Assembly: GCA_964593555.1 (NCBI GenBank)
Contig: CAZQIC010000017.1
Location: 1 to 52,344, forward strand
DNA length: 52,344 nt
Direction: 5' to 3'
Source of the DNA: CAZQIC01 sp964593555
GTDB taxonomy: Bacteria; Bacteroidota; Bacteroidia; JAFLBG01
Shown: piece after piece, positions 35,481 through 42,883 of the stretch
Position numbering within the stretch: the first letter of the stretch is position 1
Layout: each line of letters opens with the position of its first letter
Position numbers and translations under genes: made by a program
Notes under the pieces: model-generated
Databases searched by the model: none
The model's input: only the letters and a program-made list of their open reading frames with translations
What the model was told of the DNA's origin: nothing

Positions 35481-35897
35481 CTATTCCGGTATTCCAAAAG
35501 ATGGTCTTTTGTCATCAATTTGAACGGAATTTACTCCTTCAAAAAAATACTTGATTTCTTTAATAAATGCGGAGGTCTCTTTTTCGCTCAACTCATTTAA
35601 TGGAAAAAAGTAATCTGTTGGACCCCAATCACCAAATTCGTTTTTAAAAGGAACACATTTAAATTTTACTTTAGGGTATTTAGTCTTCAATAATGTTTTG
35701 AATTCTTCTTCTTTTTTGGAAAGGTTCATGTCCCCGGTATAATACATAAAGGAAACTTTTAATAATGCTTTTTTGTCTTCAGGAGGATTATCTTCTTTGA
35801 GAACGGTTTCTTTATCTTCTGCAATTTTGTTTTGTCCTAAAGTATTCAGGTTAAAAAGAATAATAAGGCAGAAAATAAAAATGAGGTTTTTGTTCAT
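35481..35897 (-). CDS. Small exported protein of unknown function (paralog of 35935-36387)
   Basis: The protein has 138 residues with a signal peptide (about 1-21, ending TLGQ). The mature part has KVSFMYYTGDMNLSKKEEEF, then KNEFGDWGPTDYFFPLNELSEKE with intervening changes, and a basic helix FIKEIKYFF. The same spaced pattern (VSF, KKxEEF, GxxDYxFxLxEM/LxEKE, FIK) occurs in the neighbouring gene at 35935-36387, showing an old tandem duplication. I do not recognise the domain. It lies at the 3' end of a minus-strand cluster with M32 carboxypeptidase, 37 bases from its paralog. Confidence 0.65.
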   Translation of the reverse strand: MNKNLIFIFCLIILFNLNTLGQNKIAEDKETVLKEDNPPEDKKALLKVSFMYYTGDMNLSKKEEEFKTLLKTKYPKVKFKCVPFKNEFGDWGPTDYFFPLNELSEKETSAFIKEIKYFFEGVNSVQIDDKRPSFGIPE

Positions 35898-35934
35898 ACA
35901 ATATCAAGATGCAATAATATTGAAATTCCACAAA

Positions 35935-36387
35935 TTACCTCGGGCAGGAAATGTTTTCATAAGTACCCACAAGACGGTTATTACCCAATAGTTTCCTTGC
36001 TTTTTTGATAAATACGTCCTGTTCCTTTTCTGTCATCTCTTTCAAAAAAAAACAATAATCCATTTCTCCTTCTTCTCCCCAATTGTAAGTTGTATAGGTG
36101 GGTGAGTTTTTATATTTGCCAATAAAGTTAAGGAACTCTTCATTTTTTTTATGATCAATGCCGCAACATATGCTGTTAAATGATACGATGAAACGTGCAA
36201 TGGGTTTAGCAGTAGAATCAACTACAATATTTTTGCTTGAGGTGCAACTCCGCTCGTCACATCGAGTCCTGAGCTTGTCGAAAGGTCGAGATGCGAAGAC
36301 CGTTGTAGAACAGAAAAAACTAATAAATAAAAAACTACATAGCAGCCGCAACAGGTTTGAGTTTATAAAGGTGGCTGTATTTTTCAT
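35935..36387 (-). CDS. Small exported protein of unknown function carrying an in-frame palindromic repeat
   Basis: The protein has 150 residues with a signal peptide (about 1-33, ending VFAS). The next residues, RPFDKLRTRCDERS, are encoded by a REP-like palindrome (36245-36300), whose peptide reading PFDKLRT is well known from repeat-derived inserts. After it, the mature domain (from about 55) matches the paralog at 35481-35897 (ARFIVSF, HKKNEEF, GEMDYCFFLKEMTEKEQ, FIKKARKLL). The repeat therefore sits between signal peptide and domain without breaking the frame. The first 53 bases overlap the end of the M32 gene in another frame, suggesting translational coupling. Domain function is unknown. 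Confidence 0.68.
   Translation of the reverse strand: MKNTATFINSNLLRLLCSFLFISFFCSTTVFASRPFDKLRTRCDERSCTSSKNIVVDSTAKPIARFIVSFNSICCGIDHKKNEEFLNFIGKYKNSPTYTTYNWGEEGEMDYCFFLKEMTEKEQDVFIKKARKLLGNNRLVGTYENISCPR
36245..36300. repeat. REP-like palindromic element inserted in a coding gene
   Basis: The core CCTGAGCTTGTCGAAAGG is flanked by imperfect inverted sequence (CATCGAG and CGAGATG, 36260-36292). Such elements are usually intergenic; here it is inside the gene at 35935-36387, in frame, encoding PFDKLRTR on the minus strand and SLSKGR on the plus. Confidence 0.75.
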
Positions 36388-37846
36388 TGGCGTAATTCAT
36401 GAAATGATCAAAGTTTAATTTTTCACCAGTTATCGCAATACACAATTCTTCAGAGGTAAAATGCCTGCCATGTTTATGCACCTTTTCCCTTAACCAGCTT
36501 AGTAAAGGTTTCATGTTACCATTAGAAATTTCGTTCTCCAAGCCCGGAATTTCTTTTTTTGCCTGCGCATAAAATTGGGCGGCATAAAAACTTCCCAAAG
36601 AATAAGTAGGGAAGTAGCCAAAACTTCCGTGCGACCAATGAATGTCCTGCAATACACCTTGTGCGTCCGAAGGAACATCCACACCAAGGTATTCTTTGTA
36701 TTTTGTGTTCCACATCTCGGGGAGCTCTTTTACATTTACCGACTTTTCAAATAATGCTTTCTCAATTTCAAAACGTATCATGACATGAAAGTGGTAAGTA
36801 AGTTCATCAGCTGAGGTACGTATCAGTGATGGTTTAACAATGTTCATTGCTTTGTAAAAATCTTCAGCGGTAACATTTTTAAATTGGTCGGTAAAAGTGC
36901 TTTGTAGTGACTTGAAATTATATTTCCAAAAATTTAAACTCCTTCCCACATTATTTTCCCAAAGCCTGGATTGTGATTCGTGTATACTCAATGAAATTGC
37001 TTCAGCACCAGGCAAACCATATTCTTCCACCGGCATGCCTTGTTCGTAAAGTGCGTGGCCTCCTTCATGAATACTACTCCATATCATTTCTGCAAGATCA
37101 TTTTCATTCATACGTGTGGTAACACGCACATCCAAAGGACTAAATGAAGTTGAAAATGGATGTGAGGAGATGTCCTGTCTGCCAGCTTTAAAGTCATAAC
37201 CCATTTGTTTCAATAACATTATTCCATAGTCCCATTGTTTGTCTTTTGGAAAATGTTTATGCATAAAATCATCACCGTTCTGCGGCTGAGATCTTATAAT
37301 ATTTACAAAGGCAACAAGTTTTTCCCTGACCCCGCCAAATAGTTTTTCAAGCTGCGCTGTGGTTGCCTCGGGCTCATACATATCTAACTGCGCATCATAA
37401 GGGTGCTTTTCATATCCAAGAAATTCACTTTCCTCACGTTTTAGTTCAACCAGTTTTTCAAGATGCGGTGCGTATAAAGAAAAATTATTTTCATGTTTTG
37501 CTTTTTGCCAGGCGACAAAACATTGTGATACGGTCTGACTTATCTTTTCTACAAACTCCGTTGTATATTTTTTTCTTTTCTCGTAATCCTTTAATGTGAG
37601 GGCGACATTTTTTTGTTGTGCGGCAGTCAGTGTTTTGTCCCCACTTAATTTTTTCAGCAATTCTCCCAATTCTTTTTCAGTACTCATGGTATGCGAAATA
37701 CCTGCAAGGGTGGCCTGCTGCTGCGACCTGTGTTCAGCGCCCAATTCAGGCATGTACGTTTCCTGGTCCCAGCTTAATACTGATGCTGTATTGTTCAAAT
37801 CAGCAATGCGCTGCATCTTCTTTTTAAAAGTATCGTAAGGTGTCAT
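36335..37846 (-). CDS. M32 family metallocarboxypeptidase
   Basis: This 503-residue cytosolic zinc carboxypeptidase is related to the thermostable carboxypeptidase Taq type. It removes C-terminal residues with broad specificity. The fold begins with LSWDQETYMP, the M32 signature near residue 24. The catalytic motif HEGGHALYEQG lies at about 258, followed by the third ligand in SLSIHESQSRLWEN. Further family markers are HPFSTSF, DVRVTTR and HVMIRFEIEKALF. The start overlaps the stop of the DUF423 gene by four bases (ATGA), and its end overlaps the next gene, so this is a translationally coupled operon. Confidence 0.95.
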   Translation of the reverse strand: MTPYDTFKKKMQRIADLNNTASVLSWDQETYMPELGAEHRSQQQATLAGISHTMSTEKELGELLKKLSGDKTLTAAQQKNVALTLKDYEKRKKYTTEFVEKISQTVSQCFVAWQKAKHENNFSLYAPHLEKLVELKREESEFLGYEKHPYDAQLDMYEPEATTAQLEKLFGGVREKLVAFVNIIRSQPQNGDDFMHKHFPKDKQWDYGIMLLKQMGYDFKAGRQDISSHPFSTSFSPLDVRVTTRMNENDLAEMIWSSIHEGGHALYEQGMPVEEYGLPGAEAISLSIHESQSRLWENNVGRSLNFWKYNFKSLQSTFTDQFKNVTAEDFYKAMNIVKPSLIRTSADELTYHFHVMIRFEIEKALFEKSVNVKELPEMWNTKYKEYLGVDVPSDAQGVLQDIHWSHGSFGYFPTYSLGSFYAAQFYAQAKKEIPGLENEISNGNMKPLLSWLREKVHKHGRHFTSEELCIAITGEKLNFDHFMNYANEKYSHLYKLKPVAAAM

Positions 37847-38256
37847 TGAGCATTATTTTTTTTAATGAAATTGAAAAGAAAAATAAACCATCCCGCAATA
37901 AAACATAAGCCACCAAGGGGAGTAACGGGCCCCAACCATTTAATATTTGATAAGCCTGAAAGATTTTTTGTGGATAGAAAATAGATTGAACCTGAAAATA
38001 AAAATATACCGGCGATAAAAAGATAGCCGGTGTATTTTAATAGAGATGTCTCTTTTTGTTGAGCAAGAATATAAATTAATATTAACGCCAGTGAATGATA
38101 AATTTGATAACGAACTGCTGTTTCAAATGCCGCTATATTGTCCGATGTTAGTATCCCGCTTTCAACTTTGCCTTTTAAATAATGCGCGCCAAGCGCGCCA
38201 AAAGCTATTGCGATGGCTGATGATATTGCTGCAAAAAGAATAAATGTTCTTTTCAT
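37843..38256 (-). CDS. DUF423 family small membrane protein
   Basis: The protein has 137 residues. Four hydrophobic helices fill the length, with GALGAHYLKGK near the N-terminus and FETAVRYQIYHSLALI, the defining DUF423 (YgdD-like) signature. The family lies in the inner membrane; its role is not established. It leads a minus-strand operon: the M32 carboxypeptidase start overlaps its stop by four bases. It is divergent from the saccharopine dehydrogenase-like gene across an 89-base spacer. Confidence 0.9.
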   Translation of the reverse strand: MKRTFILFAAISSAIAIAFGALGAHYLKGKVESGILTSDNIAAFETAVRYQIYHSLALILIYILAQQKETSLLKYTGYLFIAGIFLFSGSIYFLSTKNLSGLSNIKWLGPVTPLGGLCFIAGWFIFLFNFIKKNNAQ

Positions 38257-38292
38257 TATGGATTGTAAAGATACGAACAGGCATTGGAGTTT

Positions 38293-38325
38293 TTTGCACC
38301 GTCAGCAAATATTTTAATAACTTAG
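38293..38325 (+). promoter_or_regulatory. Promoter-like pair for the saccharopine dehydrogenase-like gene
   Basis: TTTG (38293-38296), 21 bases, then TAACTTAG (38318-38325) has one mismatch in the second box. The ATG follows 20 bases later. Confidence 0.5.
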
Positions 38326-38345
38326 TATGCACACATATATACTGT

Positions 38346-39686
38346 ATGAAACATATCCTGGTCATAGGAGCCGGTCGTTCATCACCATATTTAATAGATT
38401 ATCTCATAAATGCAGCGCAAGAGCATAACTGGGAAATATGCGTGGCAGATATTTCTTTGGAAAGCGCATTGGCAAGAACAGGCAAAAGGCTCGGTACCAG
38501 GGCCATTTCGTTTGATATAAATAATACCGAACAACGTAATAATGAGATTAAAAACGCGGATATAGTTGTTTCCATGTTGCCTGCATTTATGCATTTGCAG
38601 GTGGCGAATGATTGTGTGAAATATGGGAAACATTTGGTTACAGCGAGTTATGTTTCAAGTGAAGTTGCGGCTTTAGATAAAGAAGTAAAAAGTAAAGGGC
38701 TCGTTTTTTTAAATGAGATTGGCCTGGATCCTGGCATTGATCACATGAGCGCGATGGAAATAATTGAGCGGATCAAGAATGAGGGGGGGGATATCATTTC
38801 ATTTAAATCTTATTGCGGTGGATTGATAGCACCGGAAAGCAATGATAATCCATGGGGATATAAATTTTCCTGGAACCCAAGAAATGTTGTGTTGGCAGGG
38901 CAGGGGACAGCTAAATTTTTAAAAAAGGGTCAGTATAAATATGTGCCTTACAACCGGATATTTTCCGAAATTGAAAATATTTCTATGGAAGGATGCGGAA
39001 ATTTCGATGGTTATGCCAATAGGGATTCTTTATCATACAGGAAAATTTATGGTTTGGAAAATATTGAGACAATGATACGTGGCACCTTGCGGATGCCTGA
39101 TTATTGCAGGGCCTGGAATGCTTTTGTTAAACTTGGTTGGACAGATGATACTTATCAATTGGAGATCAATGAAGGTTTAACGTATACTGAATTATTAAGA
39201 TCCTTTCTTTCTTCTGAGGGAAAAAATATAAAAAAAGAACTTGCCGCTTTTTTAAATGAAGAGGAAAATTCAAAGACAATGCAATTGCTCGATTGGCTGG
39301 AATTGTTTAGTAATAAAAAAGTAGGAATAGAAAAAGGCACACCGGCACAAGTTCTGCAGGATCTATTGGAAGAAAAATGGAAGCTGAAGATTACGGATAA
39401 AGATATGATCGTAATGCAGCATGAATTTATATATAAGAGCCAAGACTTAAGACTCAAGACTCAAGACCAAAAGGTTGTAGCGTCATTAGTGGTGAAGGGA
39501 GAAAATCAAATTCACACTGCCATGGCAAAAATGGTTGGTTTGCCTGCGGCCATTGCTGTAAAAAATATTTTACTTGGGAAAATAAAAACTCCTGGTGTGC
39601 TTGTTCCGGTGAGTAAAGAAATTTATTTGCCGGTGATGGAAGAGTTGAAAAAAATGGGAATAGATTTTAAAGAAAGTATTTCTTAA
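38346..39686 (+). CDS. Saccharopine dehydrogenase-like NAD(P)-dependent oxidoreductase
   Basis: I place the start at the ATG at 38346 (MKHILVIGAGRSSPYL), which begins the Rossmann domain; earlier starts cover the promoter. The 446-residue protein has the nucleotide-binding loop GAGRSS at about 8-13 and a saccharopine dehydrogenase-type domain, with LNEIGLDPGIDHMSAM and YCGGLIAPESNDNPWGYKFSW as family signatures. It resembles the saccharopine reductase half of the lysine alpha-aminoadipate route; lysine degradation or a related amino-acid conversion is possible. A four-unit heptanucleotide repeat (39442-39469) lies within it at about residues 366-375, encoding SQDLRLKTQDQ in a C-terminal loop. 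Its end overlaps the convergent methyltransferase gene by four bases. Confidence 0.88.
   Translation: MKHILVIGAGRSSPYLIDYLINAAQEHNWEICVADISLESALARTGKRLGTRAISFDINNTEQRNNEIKNADIVVSMLPAFMHLQVANDCVKYGKHLVTASYVSSEVAALDKEVKSKGLVFLNEIGLDPGIDHMSAMEIIERIKNEGGDIISFKSYCGGLIAPESNDNPWGYKFSWNPRNVVLAGQGTAKFLKKGQYKYVPYNRIFSEIENISMEGCGNFDGYANRDSLSYRKIYGLENIETMIRGTLRMPDYCRAWNAFVKLGWTDDTYQLEINEGLTYTELLRSFLSSEGKNIKKELAAFLNEEENSKTMQLLDWLELFSNKKVGIEKGTPAQVLQDLLEEKWKLKITDKDMIVMQHEFIYKSQDLRLKTQDQKVVASLVVKGENQIHTAMAKMVGLPAAIAVKNILLGKIKTPGVLVPVSKEIYLPVMEELKKMGIDFKESIS
39442..39469 (+). repeat. Heptanucleotide tandem repeat inside the saccharopine dehydrogenase-like gene
   Basis: There are four consecutive seven-base units: AAGACTT, AAGACTC, AAGACTC, AAGACCA. 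Gain or loss of one unit would shift the reading frame at about residue 370 of 446. Confidence 0.85.
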
Positions 39687-40399
39687 AATCCCAAGTAATA
39701 ATCTTTGGTGAGCTCTTTGTATTCTGTGGTGTAATTGTGTCTTTCGTTGAGCTCGATTGTTAAGGAATCTTCTGAGAAAGTTTTTCGTTCCATACCGAAA
39801 CACATCAATAATCTTTTGTCAGTTGTTTTGTCTTCACGGGTACGCACACGTGTTAATTTGCAAAGAAATAGTTTGTTGCTCTCCGCCATATCACGAAAAA
39901 TTTCTCCCTCTTTGGATGGAAGAATAATATAGAATCTTCCTTTGGGTGAAAGAAGTTTTAATACCCCATTGAGCAGATGCTCGTATGTAAGCACATCGGC
40001 ATGTCTTGCCGTTGTTCTTTTTGCTTCTGATGATTTTGATGAATCAATAAAATAAGGCGGGTTGCTGATGATCAGTTCATAGGGGCCATTGTTTTCTTCA
40101 GCGAAATCCTGCAGCGAACTGTAATGAATAAATATCCTTTCGTTCCACTTTGAACTGTCAACATTTTCCTGCGCTTGTTTGCAGGAATTTTTGTCAATAT
40201 CAATTGCATCTATTATCGTGTCACTTTTTTGCGCAAGCATCAGCGCGATAATTCCTGTTCCTGTCCCTATATCTAAAATTTTATTTACACCTTCTGGGTT
40301 TGCCCAGGCTCCTAATAGAACAGCATCCGTGCCAACTTTCATTGCACACAGCTCCTGGTTAATTGTGAATTGTTTAAAAACAAAATGGTTGTTCGCCAT
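39683..40399 (-). CDS. tRNA1(Val) (adenine37-N6)-methyltransferase-like protein
   Basis: This 238-residue S-adenosylmethionine-dependent methyltransferase resembles YfiC/TrmN6, which methylates A37 of tRNA1(Val). Motifs seen are an N-terminal FKQFTINQELCAMKVGTDAVLLGAW split by family-typical residues, the SAM loop DIGTGTGIIALMLA (near 42-55), acidic DAIDID, and the catalytic NPPYF (near 112). The NPPY motif is common to amino-methyltransferases of this type. The C-terminal half includes VLKLLSPKGRFYIILP. The start is the ATG at 40399. Its own end overlaps the convergent plus-strand gene by four bases. Confidence 0.9.
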   Translation of the reverse strand: MANNHFVFKQFTINQELCAMKVGTDAVLLGAWANPEGVNKILDIGTGTGIIALMLAQKSDTIIDAIDIDKNSCKQAQENVDSSKWNERIFIHYSSLQDFAEENNGPYELIISNPPYFIDSSKSSEAKRTTARHADVLTYEHLLNGVLKLLSPKGRFYIILPSKEGEIFRDMAESNKLFLCKLTRVRTREDKTTDKRLLMCFGMERKTFSEDSLTIELNERHNYTTEYKELTKDYYLGF

Positions 40400-40487
40400 A
40401 AGGATGATTTCACCCGATAAGATAGCGTCTGCTGACTATGAATTAAAAGTAGCCCAAAAAACCTTACATGTCAAGCATACAGCGTTT

Positions 40488-41003
40488 TTATTCATATACA
40501 TCCAGGAGCCCGTCGGGGCATTGTATATGAACAATGGCGTTTTTATGGTCTATATCCAAAATGAAATCGGGTGTTATAGGAAGCAATACTTCTTTGCCAT
40601 TATAATTAATTTCTAGTACCTGCTGGCCCGGATACTCCTGTATTCCGGCTATTTGGCCTAAATCGCCCAGTTCTTTATCCAGTGCTTTATATCCTATTAT
40701 ACTGGTATGTTCATTTTTTTCAGCCGCTTTGCGTTTCTTTTTAATTACAAAAACATTTAGGTTAATGAATTGTTTTGCTTGATCCTGTGAATCAATATCA
40801 TCAAATTTTATTCTGTATCGGTCGCCGGTTTGTCTTACCTCTGCAATAAAATAGGGTATCCTTGAGTTTTTAATTTCGAAAAAAACAGGCTCTCCCTTTG
40901 CAATATTAACAGCATAACTATCATTAAACATTATTTCCAACTCACCGGCAAGTCCTACTGCGCGGGTTGTTTTACCTAATGATTCCAGATTATTGATGTC
41001 CAT
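40488..41003 (-). CDS. rimM: Ribosome maturation factor RimM
   Basis: The 171-residue protein assists 30S subunit assembly by acting at the S19/S13 region. An N-terminal RimM domain begins with LGKTTRAVGLAGELEI, with a degenerate form of the usual G-x-H-G-x-x-G loop. A linker and a C-terminal PRC-barrel (about 95-171) follow, including LGDLGQIAGIQEYPGQQVLEI and the PDFILDIDHKNAIVHI end. Length is normal. It follows rpsP, a common neighbour, but trmD and rplS, often in the same operon, are absent. The ATG starts five bases after a strong terminator, so its transcription from the rpsP promoter must be reduced or conditional. Confidence 0.93.
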   Translation of the reverse strand: MDINNLESLGKTTRAVGLAGELEIMFNDSYAVNIAKGEPVFFEIKNSRIPYFIAEVRQTGDRYRIKFDDIDSQDQAKQFINLNVFVIKKKRKAAEKNEHTSIIGYKALDKELGDLGQIAGIQEYPGQQVLEINYNGKEVLLPITPDFILDIDHKNAIVHIQCPDGLLDVYE

Positions 41004-41008
41004 ATTGT

Positions 41009-41040
41009 AAAAAAAACGGCCGACATTTTATTGTCGGCCG
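41009..41040 (-). terminator. Strong terminator between rpsP and rimM
   Basis: CGGCCGACA (41017-41025) and TGTCGGCCG (41032-41040) form a perfect 9-base-pair stem with a 6-base loop, followed by a T8 tract on the minus strand. The T tract ends five bases before the rimM ATG. Confidence 0.95.
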
Positions 41041-41063
41041 CATATAGTAAAATAAAATTATTT

Positions 41064-41669
41064 TTATTCTGTTGGTGCTGGTGCTTCTGTAGCAGCCTCA
41101 GGAGCAGCAGAAGCTTCAGCAGCAGGCGCAGCTTCAGCAGCAACTTCGGCTTCAGCAGCAGGTGCAGCTTCGGCAGCGGGTGCAGCTTTAGCAGCAGCGG
41201 CTTCAGCGGCAGCAGTAGCTTTAGCAGCAACTTTAGCAGCTCTTTTTTCTTTAGCTTCATTTTCCAATGCTAAACGTTTTTTCTCAAACTCGTCAGCTTT
41301 AGAAGATAAGTTACCTTTTTTTGCATCGATCTTTCCTTCTTTTTCGGATAACCATTTTGCAAATTTTTCTTCAGCCTGTTGTTCGGTAAGTGCTTTTTTA
41401 GCAACACCTCTCAAAAGGTGATCCTTGTACATAACCCCTTTATACGATAAGATCGCTCTCATTGTATCAGAAGGTTGAGCTCCGGATTGTACCCACTGCA
41501 ATGCTTTATCGAAATCAATTTCGATCGTTGCAGGGTTAGTTCTTGGATTATACGTGCCTATTTTTTCGATGAATTTGCCATCACGCGGTGCACGACCGTC
41601 CGCCACAACAATGTGAAAGAAAGCTTGATGCTTCTTCCCATGTCTAGTTAATCTTATCTTTGTAGGCAT
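41064..41669 (-). CDS. rpsP: 30S ribosomal protein S16 with long Ala-rich extension
   Basis: The 201-residue S16 has a normal core (about 1-82) with KIRLTRHGKKHQAFFHIVVAD and FIEKIGTYNPRTNPA. Then comes a charged helical linker (about 85-145) and an extreme Ala/Glu/Pro tail (about 145-201) made of repeated AAPAAEA-like units. Typical S16 is about 80-90 residues; C-terminal additions occur in Bacteroidota, here long and very low in complexity. The tail probably lies outside the S16 core on the 30S subunit; any role is unknown. The gene precedes rimM, with a terminator between. Confidence 0.95.
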   Translation of the reverse strand: MPTKIRLTRHGKKHQAFFHIVVADGRAPRDGKFIEKIGTYNPRTNPATIEIDFDKALQWVQSGAQPSDTMRAILSYKGVMYKDHLLRGVAKKALTEQQAEEKFAKWLSEKEGKIDAKKGNLSSKADEFEKKRLALENEAKEKRAAKVAAKATAAAEAAAAKAAPAAEAAPAAEAEVAAEAAPAAEASAAPEAATEAPAPTE

Positions 41670-41814
41670 TGTTAATTGTTTATAAAGTTTTTTAAGGACT
41701 GCGAATTTCGTAAAAATAACTGAATTGAGGAAATTTTAACCCAATTACTTTCAGTCTCCTAACCCCTTAATTATACGCTATTTACACTTTTTTAACATTT
41801 AAATGTGAATTACT

Positions 41815-41847
41815 ATTGACTTATACTGAAATTCTTAGGTAAATTTG
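41815..41847 (+). promoter_or_regulatory. Consensus Bacteroidota promoter of the universal stress gene
   Basis: ATTG (41815-41818), 21 bases, then TAAATTTG (41840-41847) gives a perfect second box. The predicted start of transcription is near 41854, leaving a leader of about 27 bases before the ATG at 41881. Confidence 0.75.
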
Positions 41848-41880
41848 CAATAAATTTCGACCAAAATTCATTATCGTTAT

Positions 41881-42702
41881 ATGAAACCAAACGCCATACT
41901 AGTTCCAATAGACTCAACTGAGCAATCGGTTACAGCTCTTACTCAATCATATAATTTGGCTCGTTTAACCAATTCAAGAATAGTTTTATTGGGAATAGCT
42001 GATAATAACAATAAGCCAGAGCTTCAAAAAAAATTAAATGAATTAGCAAATCAGTCTCAAAAAACAGCTGGTATAGAAATTGAAGTAATGGTTACCGAAA
42101 CAAAAGAAGGCTATGAGGAAATAAATAGGGTAGCGGATCTTATTGGAGCATTGTTTGTTATTATTGGTATGGAGTCTAAAATGGCTTTTGGAAATATTAA
42201 AGCTGCTCACGCTTTTAGAATGGTAAGGGAATCTGTTCACCCGGTAATTACTATCAGAGGAAATAAACACAGAGATGGTTGTAAAACAATTATGCTGCCT
42301 ATAGACCCAAGCTTTCAATCGAGACAAAAAGTAGGTAAAGGATTAGAGCTGGCTAAATTATTTGGAGCAACGTTAAAGGTGGTTGCTGTTCATACTTCCT
42401 CAGACGAGTCCATAGAAAATAAATTATTGGCTTACGCTAACCAGAGTTGGAAATATATTAAATCACAAGGTGTTGAGGCTACCATTAAATCTGTAAGAGG
42501 TACTGATATGCCAACATTGATCCTTGGGGCTGCCAAAGACGCTGATGCTGACTTGATCATTATCATGTCGGAGGACAAGAATGGCATCATGGAAATGATA
42601 AAAGGTACTGTTGCTGAACGTATCATTAATAACTCAGATATCCCTGTATTGAGTTTACGTCCAAGAAAAATGACTAAGGAGAACGCATCGTTCTGGTCAT
42701 AA
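41881..42702 (+). CDS. Universal stress protein with two UspA domains
   Basis: The 273-residue protein contains two tandem Usp domains (about 1-145 and 146-273). The first starts AILVPIDSTEQSVTALTQS; the second starts MLPIDPSFQSRQKVGKGLELAK and closes with GTVAERIINNSDIPVLSLR. The G-x2-G-x9-G(S/T) nucleotide loop is incomplete in both, so ATP binding is uncertain. Such tandem Usp proteins are cytosolic and respond to stress or stationary phase. It has its own promoter and is followed by a repeat-rich gap, so it is likely a single-gene transcript. Confidence 0.92.
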   Translation: MKPNAILVPIDSTEQSVTALTQSYNLARLTNSRIVLLGIADNNNKPELQKKLNELANQSQKTAGIEIEVMVTETKEGYEEINRVADLIGALFVIIGMESKMAFGNIKAAHAFRMVRESVHPVITIRGNKHRDGCKTIMLPIDPSFQSRQKVGKGLELAKLFGATLKVVAVHTSSDESIENKLLAYANQSWKYIKSQGVEATIKSVRGTDMPTLILGAAKDADADLIIIMSEDKNGIMEMIKGTVAERIINNSDIPVLSLRPRKMTKENASFWS

Positions 42703-42707
42703 ACCTT

Positions 42708-42789
42708 CTACGAATCTTTACGAATAAAATGTGCAAATTAAATACGAATGAAAGTATTCGGAATATTAGTATAAATTCGTAATTCGTAT
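42708..42789. repeat. ATTCGTA/TACGAAT repeat-rich intergenic element
   Basis: Several copies of TACGAAT and its complement lie close together (42709-42715, 42718-42724, 42743-42749 and the complement at 42774-42789). ATACGAAT (42742-42749) can pair with ATTCGTAT (42782-42789). It separates the stress gene from dnaE. It may act as a terminator hairpin or be an extragenic repeat. Confidence 0.6.
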
Positions 42790-42883
42790 CCTGTTGAAAG
42801 GCTGTTGATATTTGAGAATAACATCCTTTTTTATTTCCCCTCTTAAGCTATAATTTAGCTGTCCCTTAAAAACATCCTTATTC

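Noticed and set aside
36158..36418. Plus-strand open frame with the peptide SLSKGR
   Set aside because: It is the antisense reading of the palindromic element and the 35935-36387 gene; the peptide is a known by-product of such repeats.
41031..41273. Open frame on the plus strand encoding a Ser/Phe-rich low-complexity peptide
   Set aside because: It is antisense to the Ala-rich tail of S16; the GCA/GCT repeats read backwards give Ser and Cys codons. No start context or homology supports it.
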